Shown: positions 1 through 10,807 of the stretch, in pieces
Position numbering within the stretch: the first letter of the stretch is position 1
Layout of the letters: every line of letters starts with the position of its first letter
Assembly (NCBI RefSeq): GCF_026168515.1
Contig: NZ_CP093443.1
Location: 2,356,001-2,420,000, forward strand
DNA from: Brevibacterium spongiae
Lineage (GTDB): Bacteria; Actinomycetota; Actinomycetes; Actinomycetales; Brevibacteriaceae
Reading direction: 5' to 3'
Length of the DNA: 64,000 nucleotides
Program-made: the position numbers and the translations under genes
The notes under the pieces: model-generated
Database searches by the model: none
Told to the model about the DNA's origin: nothing
Seen by the model: only the letters and a program-made list of their open reading frames with translations

Positions 1-404
1 GACACGGCGAGTTTCGCAGCGATCACGGACACGGTGTCGTGGTCGATGACGAGGGCACGCAGCGCCCAGTCAAGGCCGGTTCGCGAGACCTTCGCTCGTG
101 GTGGTGCCGCAGCAGTGGTGTCTTGACGCCATACGTGGCCGCACTCGACGCATTTGTACCGGCGGAGGCGAATATGAAGCGTGGTCGGTCGGTGGCCGAA
201 GGGTTCGTGTGCCAGACGGCGGACGACGGTATCGCGAACGAACCCGTGGCCACCACACCGACGGCACCAGTCATCGGCAGTGTTGGGCTGACATTCCAGG
301 ATGGCTTTGTGCCTGGTGATGTGTTGGCCGATACAGGTCAGGTCGAGGGAGTCGAGTCGGCAGAATGTCGTGAGGTCAGGGGTCGAGAAAGTAGGCTTGG
401 CCAC
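1..404 (-). CDS. ISL3-family transposase, N-terminal part (runs off the left edge)
   Basis: The minus-strand frame reads about 134 residues starting at a GTG (M-A-K-P-T-F-S-T). It contains two CxxC pairs, CRRC near residue 46 and CVEC near residue 84, which form the N-terminal zinc-finger region of ISL3-type transposases. These are followed by the conserved WALRALVIDHDTVSVIAAKLAV helix region that leads into the DNA-binding domain. The catalytic DDE region would lie beyond position 1. The GTG start is preceded only by a weak AAAGA; no ATG exists in this frame. The other readings of the region lack these motifs. Confidence 0.75.
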   Translation of the reverse strand, partial: MAKPTFSTPDLTTFCRLDSLDLTCIGQHITRHKAILECQPNTADDWCRRCGGHGFVRDTVVRRLAHEPFGHRPTTLHIRLRRYKCVECGHVWRQDTTAAAPPRAKVSRTGLDWALRALVIDHDTVSVIAAKLAV

Positions 405-525
405 GTCGAGGTCTTTCGGATGGACTGTGTGAGAACTTCCATCATCGGAAGACCTCGATGTCTATCCGGGCTACGCCACGCCGTGTCCTGAAATCACCGG
501 TCTACACCCTCAATTACGAAGAGCC
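1..525 (-). mobile_element. End of an ISL3-family insertion sequence (truncated by the window edge)
   Basis: A transposase N-terminus read on the minus strand is followed outward by a terminal-repeat-like sequence. On the minus strand the outermost bases, from 525 inward, read GGCTCTTCGTAATTGAGGG. The GGCTCTTC start is typical of terminal inverted repeats of ISL3-family elements in actinobacteria (family knowledge). The element therefore probably ends at 525, with about 120 bp between the repeat and the transposase start. The other end lies outside the window, so the target duplication cannot be checked. Confidence 0.72.
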
Positions 526-877
526 CGTAATCCGCATCCCCCGTAAGTATGAGATCGGTCGTACCATGCCGACTTGCCCCTAAGGGTCTCTGATTTCACG
601 ACTACGCGTTTTTAGATCGCCGGGTCAAGAAAATGTGTATCCGAGATGATTTGAACGACCGCAGAACGGGCGATGACGCCTTTGACAGCGGCGCGCAGTT
701 CCAGCCTGGCCACGGCTCACTGGTCCATATCGAGCTCAGCGGCATGGATAATCGAACACGCCCCAAACGGACGCATTCGGCTGAGGTGTCTCCTTAAGGC
801 AAGTAAAGATCGTCAATGCATTTGCCGCAAGCCGAGTTGCAGAAATATCACGGACTACAACACTGCGCCCCCGGCGC
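526..877. other. Intergenic stretch between the IS end and dxs, no gene seen
   Basis: No reading frame with family features is visible. A 54-codon plus-strand frame (633-797) has neither a ribosome binding site nor recognisable similarity. No clear rho-independent hairpin follows the dxs stop. The stretch is less GC-rich than its surroundings, with several stops in every frame, which fits decayed DNA beside an insertion site. Confidence 0.5.
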
Positions 878-2818
878 TCACACCGCGCGACGGGAACTCT
901 GAGCAGCGCGGTCTGCCACCTCGGCGGGCAGGGCACGGACGATGTCGTCGACGATCGTCTCGACATCGAGTCCGACATGTTCGAGGATCTCCTCCCGTGT
1001 CCCCTGCGGCAGGAACTCGTCGGGAACCCCGAGTTCGAGCACGCCGATCCGCGAATCGGCCTCACGCAGGTCCGAGCGGATCTGCGAACCGATGCCGCCG
1101 ATCTTCACTCCGTCTTCGATGACCGCGGCGAGACTGTGCTCGGCGGCGAGAGCGATGACCGATTCGGGTACGGGCAGCACCCAGCGGGGATCGACGATCG
1201 TGGCGGTGATCCCGCGGCCTTCCAGCACGTCGGCGACGTCCCCGGCCAACCTGGCGAACGGTCCGACGGAGACGATGAGCACATCGGCACAGGCCCCGGC
1301 GGACGATTCGCGGAGGACGTCGACGCCGTCGTCGAGCCGCCTCAGCGCCGGGATATCGCCTCCGACGCCGCCTCGGGGGAAGCGCAGCACCGTCGGTGCG
1401 TCGGTGACGGATACTGCTTCGCGCAGCTCCTCGGTCAGGCGGGCGGCGTCACGGGGTGCCGCGAGCCGGAGACCAGGGACGATGCGCAGCATCGCGATGT
1501 CCCAGATGCCATGGTGGCTGGCTCCATCGGGTCCGGTGATGCCGGCGCGGTCGAGGACGAAGGTCACGCCCTGCCGGTGCAGGGCCACGTCCATGAGCAT
1601 CTGGTCGAAGGCACGGGTGAGGAATGTCGAGTAGATGCACACGACCGGGTGGAGCCCGCCGTAGGACAGTCCCGCCGCCGAGGCGACCGCATGCTGTTCG
1701 GCGATGCCGACGTCGAAGACGCGATCGGGGTGATCCTCGGCGAACTTCGCCAGTCCCACCGGAATGAGCATGGCCGCGGTGACGGCGACGATGTCGTCCC
1801 GCTCTCTTGCGAGTTCGCAGACTTCGGTGCCGAACACCGAGGTCCACGACGTCGACTTCGATGGTGTTGCCTTGCCGGTGATCGGGTCGATGACTCCGAC
1901 TGAGTGGAATTGGTCGGCGTCATCGTTGACGGCGGGGTCGAATCCATGGCCTTTCTGCGTGATCATGTGGACGATGACGGGTCCGCCGTCGAACTGCTGG
2001 GCCAGCTGCAGGGCGCGTTCCACCGAGGGCAGGTCGTGACCGTCGACGGGGCCCAAATATTTGATGCCGAGCTCGTCGAACATTCCGGTCTGCGGTGAGC
2101 TGACCATGTCTTTGAGGCCGCGCTTGACGCCGTGGATCGCACTGTAGGCCGCGCGGCCCGGCGCACCGGACTGGCGCAGTGTCTCTTTGCCCCAGGACAG
2201 GAGCTTCTCATAGCCGGAGGTCGTGCGCAGCTCGTCGAGGTGAGCAGCGAATCCGCCGACGGTCGGGGCATAGGAGCGGCCGTTGTCGTTGACGACGATG
2301 ACCAGTCGGCGTGGTGGGGTCGAGGTGTCGGCGGCGATGGTGTTCAGCGCCTCCCAGGCCATGCCTCCGGTCAGTGCGCCGTCGCCGATGACTGCGACGA
2401 CGTGGCGGTCGTCCTCGCCTTTCAGCTGGCGGGCCTTCGCAATTCCGTCGGCCCAGGACAGGGAGGCCGAGGCGTGGGAGTTCTCCACGACATCGTGGTC
2501 GCTCTCGGCCCGGCTCGGGTAGCCGGAGAGTCCGCCGCGCTGGCGCAGAGTGGAGAATTCGTCGCGGCGGCCGGTGAGCAGCTTGTGCACATAGGTCTGG
2601 TGGCCGACGTCGAAGATGATGGTGTCGCGTGGGGAATCGAAGACGCGGTGGATGCCCATGGTGAGTTCGACGACGCCGAGGTTGGGTCCGAGATGTCCGC
2701 CGGTGCAGGCCACGGTCGTGATGAGATAGTCGCGGATCTCTTTGGCCAGTACGCCGCATTCCTGTGCGTCGAGCCGACGCAGATCGGCCGGAGAGCTGAG
2801 GTTGTCGAGAAATGTCAT
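878..2818 (-). CDS. dxs: 1-deoxy-D-xylulose-5-phosphate synthase
   Basis: A cytosolic enzyme that condenses pyruvate and glyceraldehyde-3-phosphate to DXP, the first step of the MEP isoprenoid pathway; DXP also feeds thiamine and pyridoxal synthesis. The 646 residues match the family length. The thiamine-diphosphate motif runs from GDGALTGG (about residue 145) to NDNG (about 177). The transketolase pyrimidine-binding domain carries DRAGITGPDGASHHG, and a transketolase C-terminal domain follows. The ATG start has a purine-rich AGAGTGAGA upstream. It stands alone on the minus strand between the IS end and a repeat-rich spacer. Its position near the TRAM methyltransferase and trkA pair matches mycobacteria. 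Confidence 0.97.
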   Translation of the reverse strand: MTFLDNLSSPADLRRLDAQECGVLAKEIRDYLITTVACTGGHLGPNLGVVELTMGIHRVFDSPRDTIIFDVGHQTYVHKLLTGRRDEFSTLRQRGGLSGYPSRAESDHDVVENSHASASLSWADGIAKARQLKGEDDRHVVAVIGDGALTGGMAWEALNTIAADTSTPPRRLVIVVNDNGRSYAPTVGGFAAHLDELRTTSGYEKLLSWGKETLRQSGAPGRAAYSAIHGVKRGLKDMVSSPQTGMFDELGIKYLGPVDGHDLPSVERALQLAQQFDGGPVIVHMITQKGHGFDPAVNDDADQFHSVGVIDPITGKATPSKSTSWTSVFGTEVCELARERDDIVAVTAAMLIPVGLAKFAEDHPDRVFDVGIAEQHAVASAAGLSYGGLHPVVCIYSTFLTRAFDQMLMDVALHRQGVTFVLDRAGITGPDGASHHGIWDIAMLRIVPGLRLAAPRDAARLTEELREAVSVTDAPTVLRFPRGGVGGDIPALRRLDDGVDVLRESSAGACADVLIVSVGPFARLAGDVADVLEGRGITATIVDPRWVLPVPESVIALAAEHSLAAVIEDGVKIGGIGSQIRSDLREADSRIGVLELGVPDEFLPQGTREEILEHVGLDVETIVDDIVRALPAEVADRAAQSSRRAV

Positions 2819-3144
2819 TCGGTCTCACTCTTCTGACGGCGACGGTGACGGACAGATTCCATTCGCCCCATCCTATCCCTCACCACAGGATGTGCCTCGC
2901 ACCATCGCGCGTATTTCCCCTGGGGGCTTGCCCGCACCGGCACCATCCGACACCACTGGCTTCACCTGCCGCAGCGTCTTCGCCAACGCACCGCCATCCG
3001 ACACCGCTGGCTTCACACCGCCCCGGTGCAACGAGTGGTTGAGCCGCCAACGGTGAGGGATGCCGCAGCACCTGTAGGATCAGCCGCTAACGGTGACGGA
3101 CGCCGCCCTACCTATTGGATCGCCCGCCACCCAGGTACGACGAA

Positions 3145-3170
3145 GGCCGGTGGGTCGAAACCCACCGGCC
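3145..3170. terminator. Bidirectional hairpin terminator downstream of acnA
   Basis: A perfect 11-bp stem, GGCCGGTGGGT paired with ACCCACCGGCC, encloses a CGAA loop that reads UUCG on the minus strand. Short complementary flanks (ACGA and TCGT) extend it with a mismatch. It lies about 115 bp past the acnA stop. Confidence 0.6.
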
Positions 3171-3234
3171 CTCGTTGTGTTCCGGCTCAGCGACTCAGCG
3201 AGAGCCGCCAGCAGCGAATCAGAGACTCACATCC

Positions 3235-3266
3235 GAGTCAGTGACTCACGTCGGAGTCAGTGACTC
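3235..3266. repeat. Two copies of a 13-bp palindrome after acnA
   Basis: GAGTCAGTGACTC occurs at 3235-3247 and again at 3254-3266, separated by six bases, 18 bp past the acnA stop. Each copy is a dyad around a central G. Related ACTCAGAGACTCA-like words flank them. They may form alternative hairpins in the acnA 3' untranslated region or be protein-binding sites; nothing here decides between the two. Confidence 0.5.
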
Positions 3267-3283
3267 AGCACGACACCTGAGGA

Positions 3284-5968
<2,685 letters not shown>

Positions 5969-6303
5969 CGTGATTCTCCTGTTTCATCCGATACTCATCC
6001 AAGAAACCGGACCGTTCCGAATCGCCGGGCAGGCCCTTGCACCGCGCACCGATTTACGCGACACATATGTTTCCAAAAGTATCTTGACGTCAAGATAAAT
6101 TCTATCGCATTCACGGTGCTTTGACCACCGTGGCACACGGATGATCGAAACCCTCGGATCGGGTTTTCCGCACTGACGTCGACGGCCATCGTCAGGGACG
6201 CTGAGACCCCCGCGAGCCTAGTGTGAGAACCATATCGCGGGCCTGCCCGCACCACCGCACGCGGCCCTTCGCCGCACACTCATATCGCTCCGAGGAGACA
6301 CTC
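5969..6303. other. Divergent regulatory region between acnA and a small membrane protein gene
   Basis: This 335-bp spacer holds both divergent promoters and no gene. Its main feature is the palindrome at 6080-6097. The flanking segment (about 6060-6120) is unusually AT-rich for this genome. The GAGGAGA ribosome binding site of the plus-strand gene closes the region. Confidence 0.6.
6080..6097. promoter_or_regulatory. Perfect 18-bp palindrome in the acnA promoter region
   Basis: TATCTTGACGTCAAGATA is a perfect inverted repeat with no spacer. Read toward acnA, it contains TTGACG, a good -35 hexamer, and a weak -10 (CATATG) lies 18 bp further on. Overlap of a dyad with a -35 is a usual geometry for a repressor operator. 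I cannot name the regulator from the sequence. Confidence 0.55.
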
Positions 6304-6498
6304 ATGGACCCGTTCACACTCGGCGCCGGATTCGGTTTCGGCGCGCTGCTCGTCGGCATCATCTTCGCCGTGATCTGCAATTCGTTCGCCAAGGAGAGAG
6401 GCCGTTCCGGCCGCTGGTGGGGACTGTGGGGATTCCTCACGACGTTCATCGCCCTCATCGCCCTCGTGCTCCTCCCCCGCCGCAACCGCGTCGGCTGA
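6304..6498 (+). CDS. Small two-helix membrane protein, unknown function
   Basis: Encodes 64 residues with two hydrophobic segments (about 8-26 and 43-57) separated by a short basic loop containing KERGRSGRWWGLWGF, and a tail ending LPRRNRVG. The start was chosen at the ATG behind a strong CGAGGAGA site; upstream codons in this frame lie in the spacer. Short proteins with a GRSGRWWGLWGF-like loop are common in actinobacteria, but I know no assigned function. It is transcribed divergently from acnA and convergently with the methyltransferase. Confidence 0.8.
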   Translation: MDPFTLGAGFGFGALLVGIIFAVICNSFAKERGRSGRWWGLWGFLTTFIALIALVLLPRRNRVG

Positions 6499-6499
6499 T

Positions 6500-6648
6500 C
6501 CCCTCGCCGAGGCGGCTGACCATCCCAGCTGGGCCTTCGCCGAGGCGGTGCATCCCAATCAGGCCCTCGCCGAGGCGGCTGAACATCCCGATCGTCCCCT
6601 CCCCGAGGTGGGCCGCCTCGGTTGAGATGCGGCCCGCCCCCGATGGGG
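6500..6648. repeat. Degenerate tandem repeats between convergent genes
   Basis: Three to four imperfect units built on CCTCGCCGAGGCGGCTGA...CATCCC, each about 30-40 bp, fill the gap between the small membrane protein and the methyltransferase gene. Each unit contains the self-complementary CTCGCCGAG, so each can form a short hairpin. Any transcription termination here would have to use these, since no U-tract hairpin is seen. Confidence 0.55.
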
Positions 6649-8082
6649 TCACCGTCGGAGGACGGTGACCGTCTCCAGATGCGAGGTGAGGGGGAAGAGA
6701 TCGAATCCTGTGAGGCTCTCGATCGCGAATCCCCCGGCGGTCAGCCGTGCGAGATCACGGGCCAGCGTCGCAGGATCGCAGGAGACATACACGAGGGTGC
6801 TCGCCGAGGAATCGATGAGCCCCGAGGTGACAGTCTTCCCGGCCCCGGCCCGAGGAGGGTCGAGGATGATGACATCGGAATCGGGCAGCCGGACCCGATC
6901 GACGTTGAGGGTGAGGAATCGGGCGTCGATATCGGCAGCGTTCTCACGTGCATGCTCGATCGCCGGGCCGACCCCCTCGACGCCGAACAGCGGTGCCCCG
7001 GTCGCCCGAGCCGCCGTGATGCCGAGCACGCCGACACCGCAGTAGAGGTCGGTGAGTGACTCGACCCGGTCGGGCACGGCGGCGACGACTTCAGAGCTGA
7101 GCAGTTCTGCCGCGTCCCTGTGCACCTGCCAGAATCCGTCGGCGGCAACCGTGAACTCCCGCCCGGAGACCGTCTCGGTGAGGGTTCGACGGCCGCGGAC
7201 GACAGCGAGCTCGGGGTGTACAGGTCCCCGGCGCCGGCCCCGCTGGCGTTGTCGACGACCGCCGGTCTCGGCCGCCTCGGCGAGCAGAGAGAAGGAGTCC
7301 GGCAGCCAGGCGTCGATCTCCGCGACGGCCTGACTCGTAGCTGGGCCGCGGACGATGAGTGCGCCGTGGTCCCCGGACCACGCGAACTCGAGGCGCCGGA
7401 CTCCGGGCACCCGAAGCGCTGCGACGTCGAGGTCGTGCAGCGGTCCCGCCGCCAGCGGCGGAGTGGTCACGGGAATGACGTCATGGGAACGAGGCGCGAG
7501 CATTCCGGGCCGGCCCTCGGCATCGACGGCGAGCTGGACGCGGGTGCGCCAATCGGTGCCGTCGGCCTCGTTCGGCGCCGGCAGGACCTCAGCCTGCCGG
7601 TCGATGTGACCGATGCGAGCCAACTGGTCGTTGAGCACCTCGGCCTTGAGCGTGCGGGAATGCGCGAGGTCGACATGCGCGTATTCCATCCCGCCGAATC
7701 CGGCCGCCGCGCCGTCGAATCCGGCCGCCGCGCCGTCGAATCCGGCCGTCGCGCCGCCGAACCCGGCCGCCGCGCCGTCAAATCCGGCCGCGGCGCGACC
7801 GCCGAACCCAGTCGTCGTGCCGCCGCCACCCAACCCGGAGACTGCATAGGCGGCCCGCCGGTCGGAGACCCTGTGCGGGGAGGCCTCCAGGACCTCGATC
7901 ACATCGGCGCGGAGGAACTTCGCCGCCGGTCCCGCCTCGGTGCGTGCCCGGACCTTCTCACCGGGAAGCGCACCGGTGACGAAGACGACCTGTCCGTCGT
8001 GGCGGGCGACGGAGGTGCCTCCGGCGGCCGGTGACTCGATGTCGAGGGTGAGTTCCTGAGCGGGAAGAATTGTGTCACTCAT
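6649..8082 (-). CDS. TrmA/RumA-family RNA (uracil-5-)-methyltransferase with TRAM domain
   Basis: Predicted S-adenosylmethionine-dependent m5U methyltransferase of tRNA or rRNA. It has 477 residues from the ATG just after the permease stop codon; an upstream start would lie inside the permease gene. Visible parts are an N-terminal TRAM domain (about 8-60), ADGFWQVHRD, the SAM-binding DLYCGVGVLG, ILDPPRAGAGK and the nucleophile segment SCDPATLARD (Cys about 435). The cysteine segment that binds [4Fe-4S] in RumA is absent. In its place are six GF(D/G)GAAA-type heptapeptides (about residues 80-130). The mycobacterial counterpart (Rv2689c region) has the same neighbours. Its substrate is not decidable here. 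Confidence 0.93.
   Translation of the reverse strand: MSDTILPAQELTLDIESPAAGGTSVARHDGQVVFVTGALPGEKVRARTEAGPAAKFLRADVIEVLEASPHRVSDRRAAYAVSGLGGGGTTTGFGGRAAAGFDGAAAGFGGATAGFDGAAAGFDGAAAGFGGMEYAHVDLAHSRTLKAEVLNDQLARIGHIDRQAEVLPAPNEADGTDWRTRVQLAVDAEGRPGMLAPRSHDVIPVTTPPLAAGPLHDLDVAALRVPGVRRLEFAWSGDHGALIVRGPATSQAVAEIDAWLPDSFSLLAEAAETGGRRQRQRGRRRGPVHPELAVVRGRRTLTETVSGREFTVAADGFWQVHRDAAELLSSEVVAAVPDRVESLTDLYCGVGVLGITAARATGAPLFGVEGVGPAIEHARENAADIDARFLTLNVDRVRLPDSDVIILDPPRAGAGKTVTSGLIDSSASTLVYVSCDPATLARDLARLTAGGFAIESLTGFDLFPLTSHLETVTVLRR
7685..7832 (-). repeat. 21-bp in-frame minisatellite inside the methyltransferase gene
   Basis: Six or more units of about 21 bp follow the pattern TCGAATCCGGCCGCCGCGCC on the plus strand and differ from each other by one to three bases. 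Read in the gene's frame they give repeated Ala-Gly-Phe-Asp/Gly-Gly-Ala-Ala. All units keep the reading frame. Confidence 0.85.
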
Positions 8083-8089
8083 GCGTTGT

Positions 8090-10093
8090 CTAGGCCTGTC
8101 TGTACAGCGAGGGATCGGGGCCGTCTCCACCGTATTGACGGGAGAAGGATTTCAGACGCCACGGCACGGAGACCACGACGACGTTCGGCACGAGCAGCAG
8201 GCGGGTGCGCAGCTTGAGTGCCACCTGGTTGTGCAGGATGTGCTCCCACCAGCGCCCGACGACGAACTGCGGAATGTAGACGATGACGAGATCGCGAGGC
8301 GACCTGCGGCGGATGGCGAGGATGTGGGCGAGCATCGGTCGCACGAGTTCGCGATAGGGCGACCCGAGCACCGTCAGCGGCACCGGCAGCTCCATCTCGT
8401 TCCACCGCTTCTGCAGATGGGCCGCGGCTTCCTCGTCGACTGCCACGGTGACGGCTTCGAGCTGGCTCGACCGGGTGACGCGGGCATAGGAGAGGGCGCG
8501 CATCGTGGGTTTGTCGATTTCGCTGACGACGACGATCGCGTGCGTGTTCGACGGAATCGTCCGCGAGTTCACGTCGGCATCCGGGGCGAGCTCCCGCGTG
8601 ACCCGGGAGTAGTGCCGGTGGATCGCGCCCATGATGAGGTAGAGACCTGCCATCGCGGCCACGGCCAGCCAAGCTCCGGCGAGGAACTTCGAGACGATGA
8701 CGACGATGAGCACACCGGCGGCGAGCACGCAGCCGACGGCGTTGACGATCCGGTTGAAGTGCATCCGCACCCGAGTCTTCGAATCGATGACCAGCCGCAG
8801 CCGCTTGCGCCAGTGCAGGACCATGCCCGCCTGCCCGAGGACGAAGCTGGCGAAGACGCCGACGAGGTAGAGCTGGATGAGCGTCGTCGCCGAGGCGGAC
8901 GTGGCGATGACGAGGACGATCGCTGCCGCCGCCAACAGGAGGATGCCGTTGGAGAAGGTGAGCCGGTCCCCCTTCGTCGCCAGCTGCCTGGGCAGGAATT
9001 CGTCGCGCGCCAGTCGGGAGGCCAATCCGGGGAAGCCCTCGACAGCGGTGTTCGCTGCGGCGATGAGCACGAGGGCGGTGATGAGCACGACGATGTAGAA
9101 CATGACGGGAGCATTGTCGAAGATCGCATGCGCCAATTGGGCGAGCACGGGCTCCTGCTCGTATTCGGCGCTGACCGGGCTGCCGTCGCCGCGGACGAGG
9201 TAGAGATGCGGGTCGTCGACGTATTTGATTCCCGTAACCGAGGCCAGGTAGGTCAGACCGGTGAGCATGAGAGCGGCAAGGAGACCGGAGAGCAGCAGCG
9301 TGTTGCCGGCGTTCTTGCCGCGCGGCTTCTTGAACGCCGGCACCGCCGTGGCCACGGTCTGGACACCCGCCAGCGCGACGGCACCGGAAGAGAAGGCACG
9401 CAGCACGATGAGGACCGTGGCCAATCCGAGAGTCGCCTGATCGCCGAGGTTGCTGTGCACGATCGTATAGTCGGCAGTCTGCGCGTGCGGGGTGTCACCG
9501 AGACCGACCCGGATGAGGCCGACGCTCATCGTGAGGAACACAGCGCCGAGGAACAGATAGGTGGGAACGGCCAGAAGCATCGGAGTCGCCCGCGACCCGC
9601 GGAGTCCCGCGAAGCAGATGAGCAGGATGCCGACGATCGCCACCGGCACCCGGTACGGGGCGAGTGTCGGGAACGCCGTCGTGATGTAGGCGGCGAACAC
9701 CGTCATCGACACGGCCAGGGTGAGCACATAGTCGACGAGCAGGGCCGCTGCCACGACGAGTCCTGCCCCTGATCCGAGGTTCTTCGAAGCCACCTCGTAG
9801 TCGCCTCCGCCGGAGGGATAGGCCTTGACGTTGATGCGGTAGCAGGCGACGATCACGAGGATGACGATGCCCACTGCCACACCGATCCACGGAGACACCG
9901 TGAGTGCCACAAGCGAGGTCAGCGACAGCGCCAGCAGGATCTCATCGGGAGCATAGGCCACCGATGAGAGCATGTCGGAGGCGAAGACGGGCATTGCGAT
10001 GCGCTTATTCAGCGCTGGTGCACGCCTGTCCTCACTGCGGAAGGGCCGTCCAACGAGTAGTCTTTTGACGGCATCAGAAAAACTGCTGGCCAC
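8090..10093 (-). CDS. APC-superfamily permease with C-terminal cytosolic domain
   Basis: Integral membrane transporter of the amino acid-polyamine-organocation superfamily. It has about 667 residues, around twelve hydrophobic segments (about 30-480) and a soluble C-terminal domain of about 170 residues. The core begins KRLLVGRPFRSEDRRAPALNKRIAMPVFASDMLSSVAYAP, conserved in the actinobacterial group that sits beside trkA pairs. I chose the GTG at 10093 because longer versions run into the divergent trkA gene; a TTG at 10102 is the alternative. The two RCK proteins next door suggest cation-linked or nucleotide-gated control. The substrate (possibly K+ or an amino acid) is not shown. Confidence 0.88.
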   Translation of the reverse strand: MASSFSDAVKRLLVGRPFRSEDRRAPALNKRIAMPVFASDMLSSVAYAPDEILLALSLTSLVALTVSPWIGVAVGIVILVIVACYRINVKAYPSGGGDYEVASKNLGSGAGLVVAAALLVDYVLTLAVSMTVFAAYITTAFPTLAPYRVPVAIVGILLICFAGLRGSRATPMLLAVPTYLFLGAVFLTMSVGLIRVGLGDTPHAQTADYTIVHSNLGDQATLGLATVLIVLRAFSSGAVALAGVQTVATAVPAFKKPRGKNAGNTLLLSGLLAALMLTGLTYLASVTGIKYVDDPHLYLVRGDGSPVSAEYEQEPVLAQLAHAIFDNAPVMFYIVVLITALVLIAAANTAVEGFPGLASRLARDEFLPRQLATKGDRLTFSNGILLLAAAAIVLVIATSASATTLIQLYLVGVFASFVLGQAGMVLHWRKRLRLVIDSKTRVRMHFNRIVNAVGCVLAAGVLIVVIVSKFLAGAWLAVAAMAGLYLIMGAIHRHYSRVTRELAPDADVNSRTIPSNTHAIVVVSEIDKPTMRALSYARVTRSSQLEAVTVAVDEEAAAHLQKRWNEMELPVPLTVLGSPYRELVRPMLAHILAIRRRSPRDLVIVYIPQFVVGRWWEHILHNQVALKLRTRLLLVPNVVVVSVPWRLKSFSRQYGGDGPDPSLYRQA

Positions 10094-10132
10094 GGCAACC
10101 AATGGTAGATCACTGCGGAGAGGAAAACCCCC

Positions 10133-10807
10133 ATGCACTTCGTGATTATGGGCTGCGGCCGAGTCGGGGCCTCCCTGGCCAAGGCCCTTGATGCGAATGG
10201 GCACTCCGTCGCCGTCGTCGACCGGAACCCGGACGCGTTCCTCAAACTCGGTCGTGATTTCAGCGGGTCGACCATCACCGGGGTCGGCTTCGACCGTGAG
10301 ACCCTCTCCCAGGCGAAGACCTCAGATGCCTTCGCCTTCGCGGCCGTCTCGAGCGGGGACAACTCGAATATCCTCGCCGCGCGTGTCGCCCGTGAGACCT
10401 TCGGGGTCACGAATGTCGCGGCCCGCATCTACGACCCCGACCGTGCGCAGGTCTTCGAACGCCTCGGCATCCCCACTGTGCCCACCGTGCGGTGGACGGC
10501 CGAGCAGGTGATGCGCAAACTCGTTCCGCAGGGATCGATCACCGAATACCGTGAGCCCTCCGGCAATCTGGTCCTTGCCGAAGTCCACCTCGACCCCGGT
10601 TGGGTGGCCCGTCCGATCAAGGAGATCGAATCACGGACGAAGGCGCGGGTCACCTATGTCACTCGCCTGTCCGAGGGCATCGTCGCCCATGATGATCTGC
10701 TCATCCAGGACGGGGACCTCGTCCATCTCATGGCTCCGGTCGACCGCCTCGGCGAGATCGAACGGATCCTCGATCAGCCCGTCAATCCCGTGGAGGAAGA
10801 ACTATGA
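10133..10807 (+). CDS. TrkA-family potassium uptake regulator (first of a pair)
   Basis: A 224-residue cytosolic RCK protein that gates a K+ transporter by binding NAD(H) or nucleotide. The N-terminal Rossmann fold shows GCGRVG (7-12) followed by an acidic residue in VVDRN (about 30). A C-terminal RCK_C/TrkA_C domain starts near 135. A GGAGAGG ribosome binding site precedes the ATG by about ten bases. The stop overlaps the next gene (ATGA), so the two are translationally coupled. It corresponds to mycobacterial CeoB by position and fold. Confidence 0.93.
   Translation: MHFVIMGCGRVGASLAKALDANGHSVAVVDRNPDAFLKLGRDFSGSTITGVGFDRETLSQAKTSDAFAFAAVSSGDNSNILAARVARETFGVTNVAARIYDPDRAQVFERLGIPTVPTVRWTAEQVMRKLVPQGSITEYREPSGNLVLAEVHLDPGWVARPIKEIESRTKARVTYVTRLSEGIVAHDDLLIQDGDLVHLMAPVDRLGEIERILDQPVNPVEEEL

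Larger units (their letters stand above)
2819..3283. repeat. Repeat-rich spacer between dxs and acnA
   Basis: No gene is visible. A 40-bp unit occurs twice in tandem (3041-3080 and 3081-3120), with the shared core AGCCGCYAACGGTGASGGAY. A second pair, with core CCATCCGACACCRCTGGCTTC, starts near 2945 and again near 2993. The acnA-side terminator and two 13-bp palindromes are listed separately. The dxs promoter must lie in the left part, but I see no convincing -35/-10 pair. Confidence 0.6.

Noticed and set aside
633-797. 54-codon plus-strand frame beside the IS end
   Set aside because: No ribosome binding site, no family similarity, and the opposite strand also gives only broken frames. Treated as non-coding.
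8083-8130. Upstream start for the TRAM methyltransferase
   Set aside because: The extra 16 codons lie inside the permease gene; the ATG at 8082 gives the conserved N-terminus right after the permease stop.
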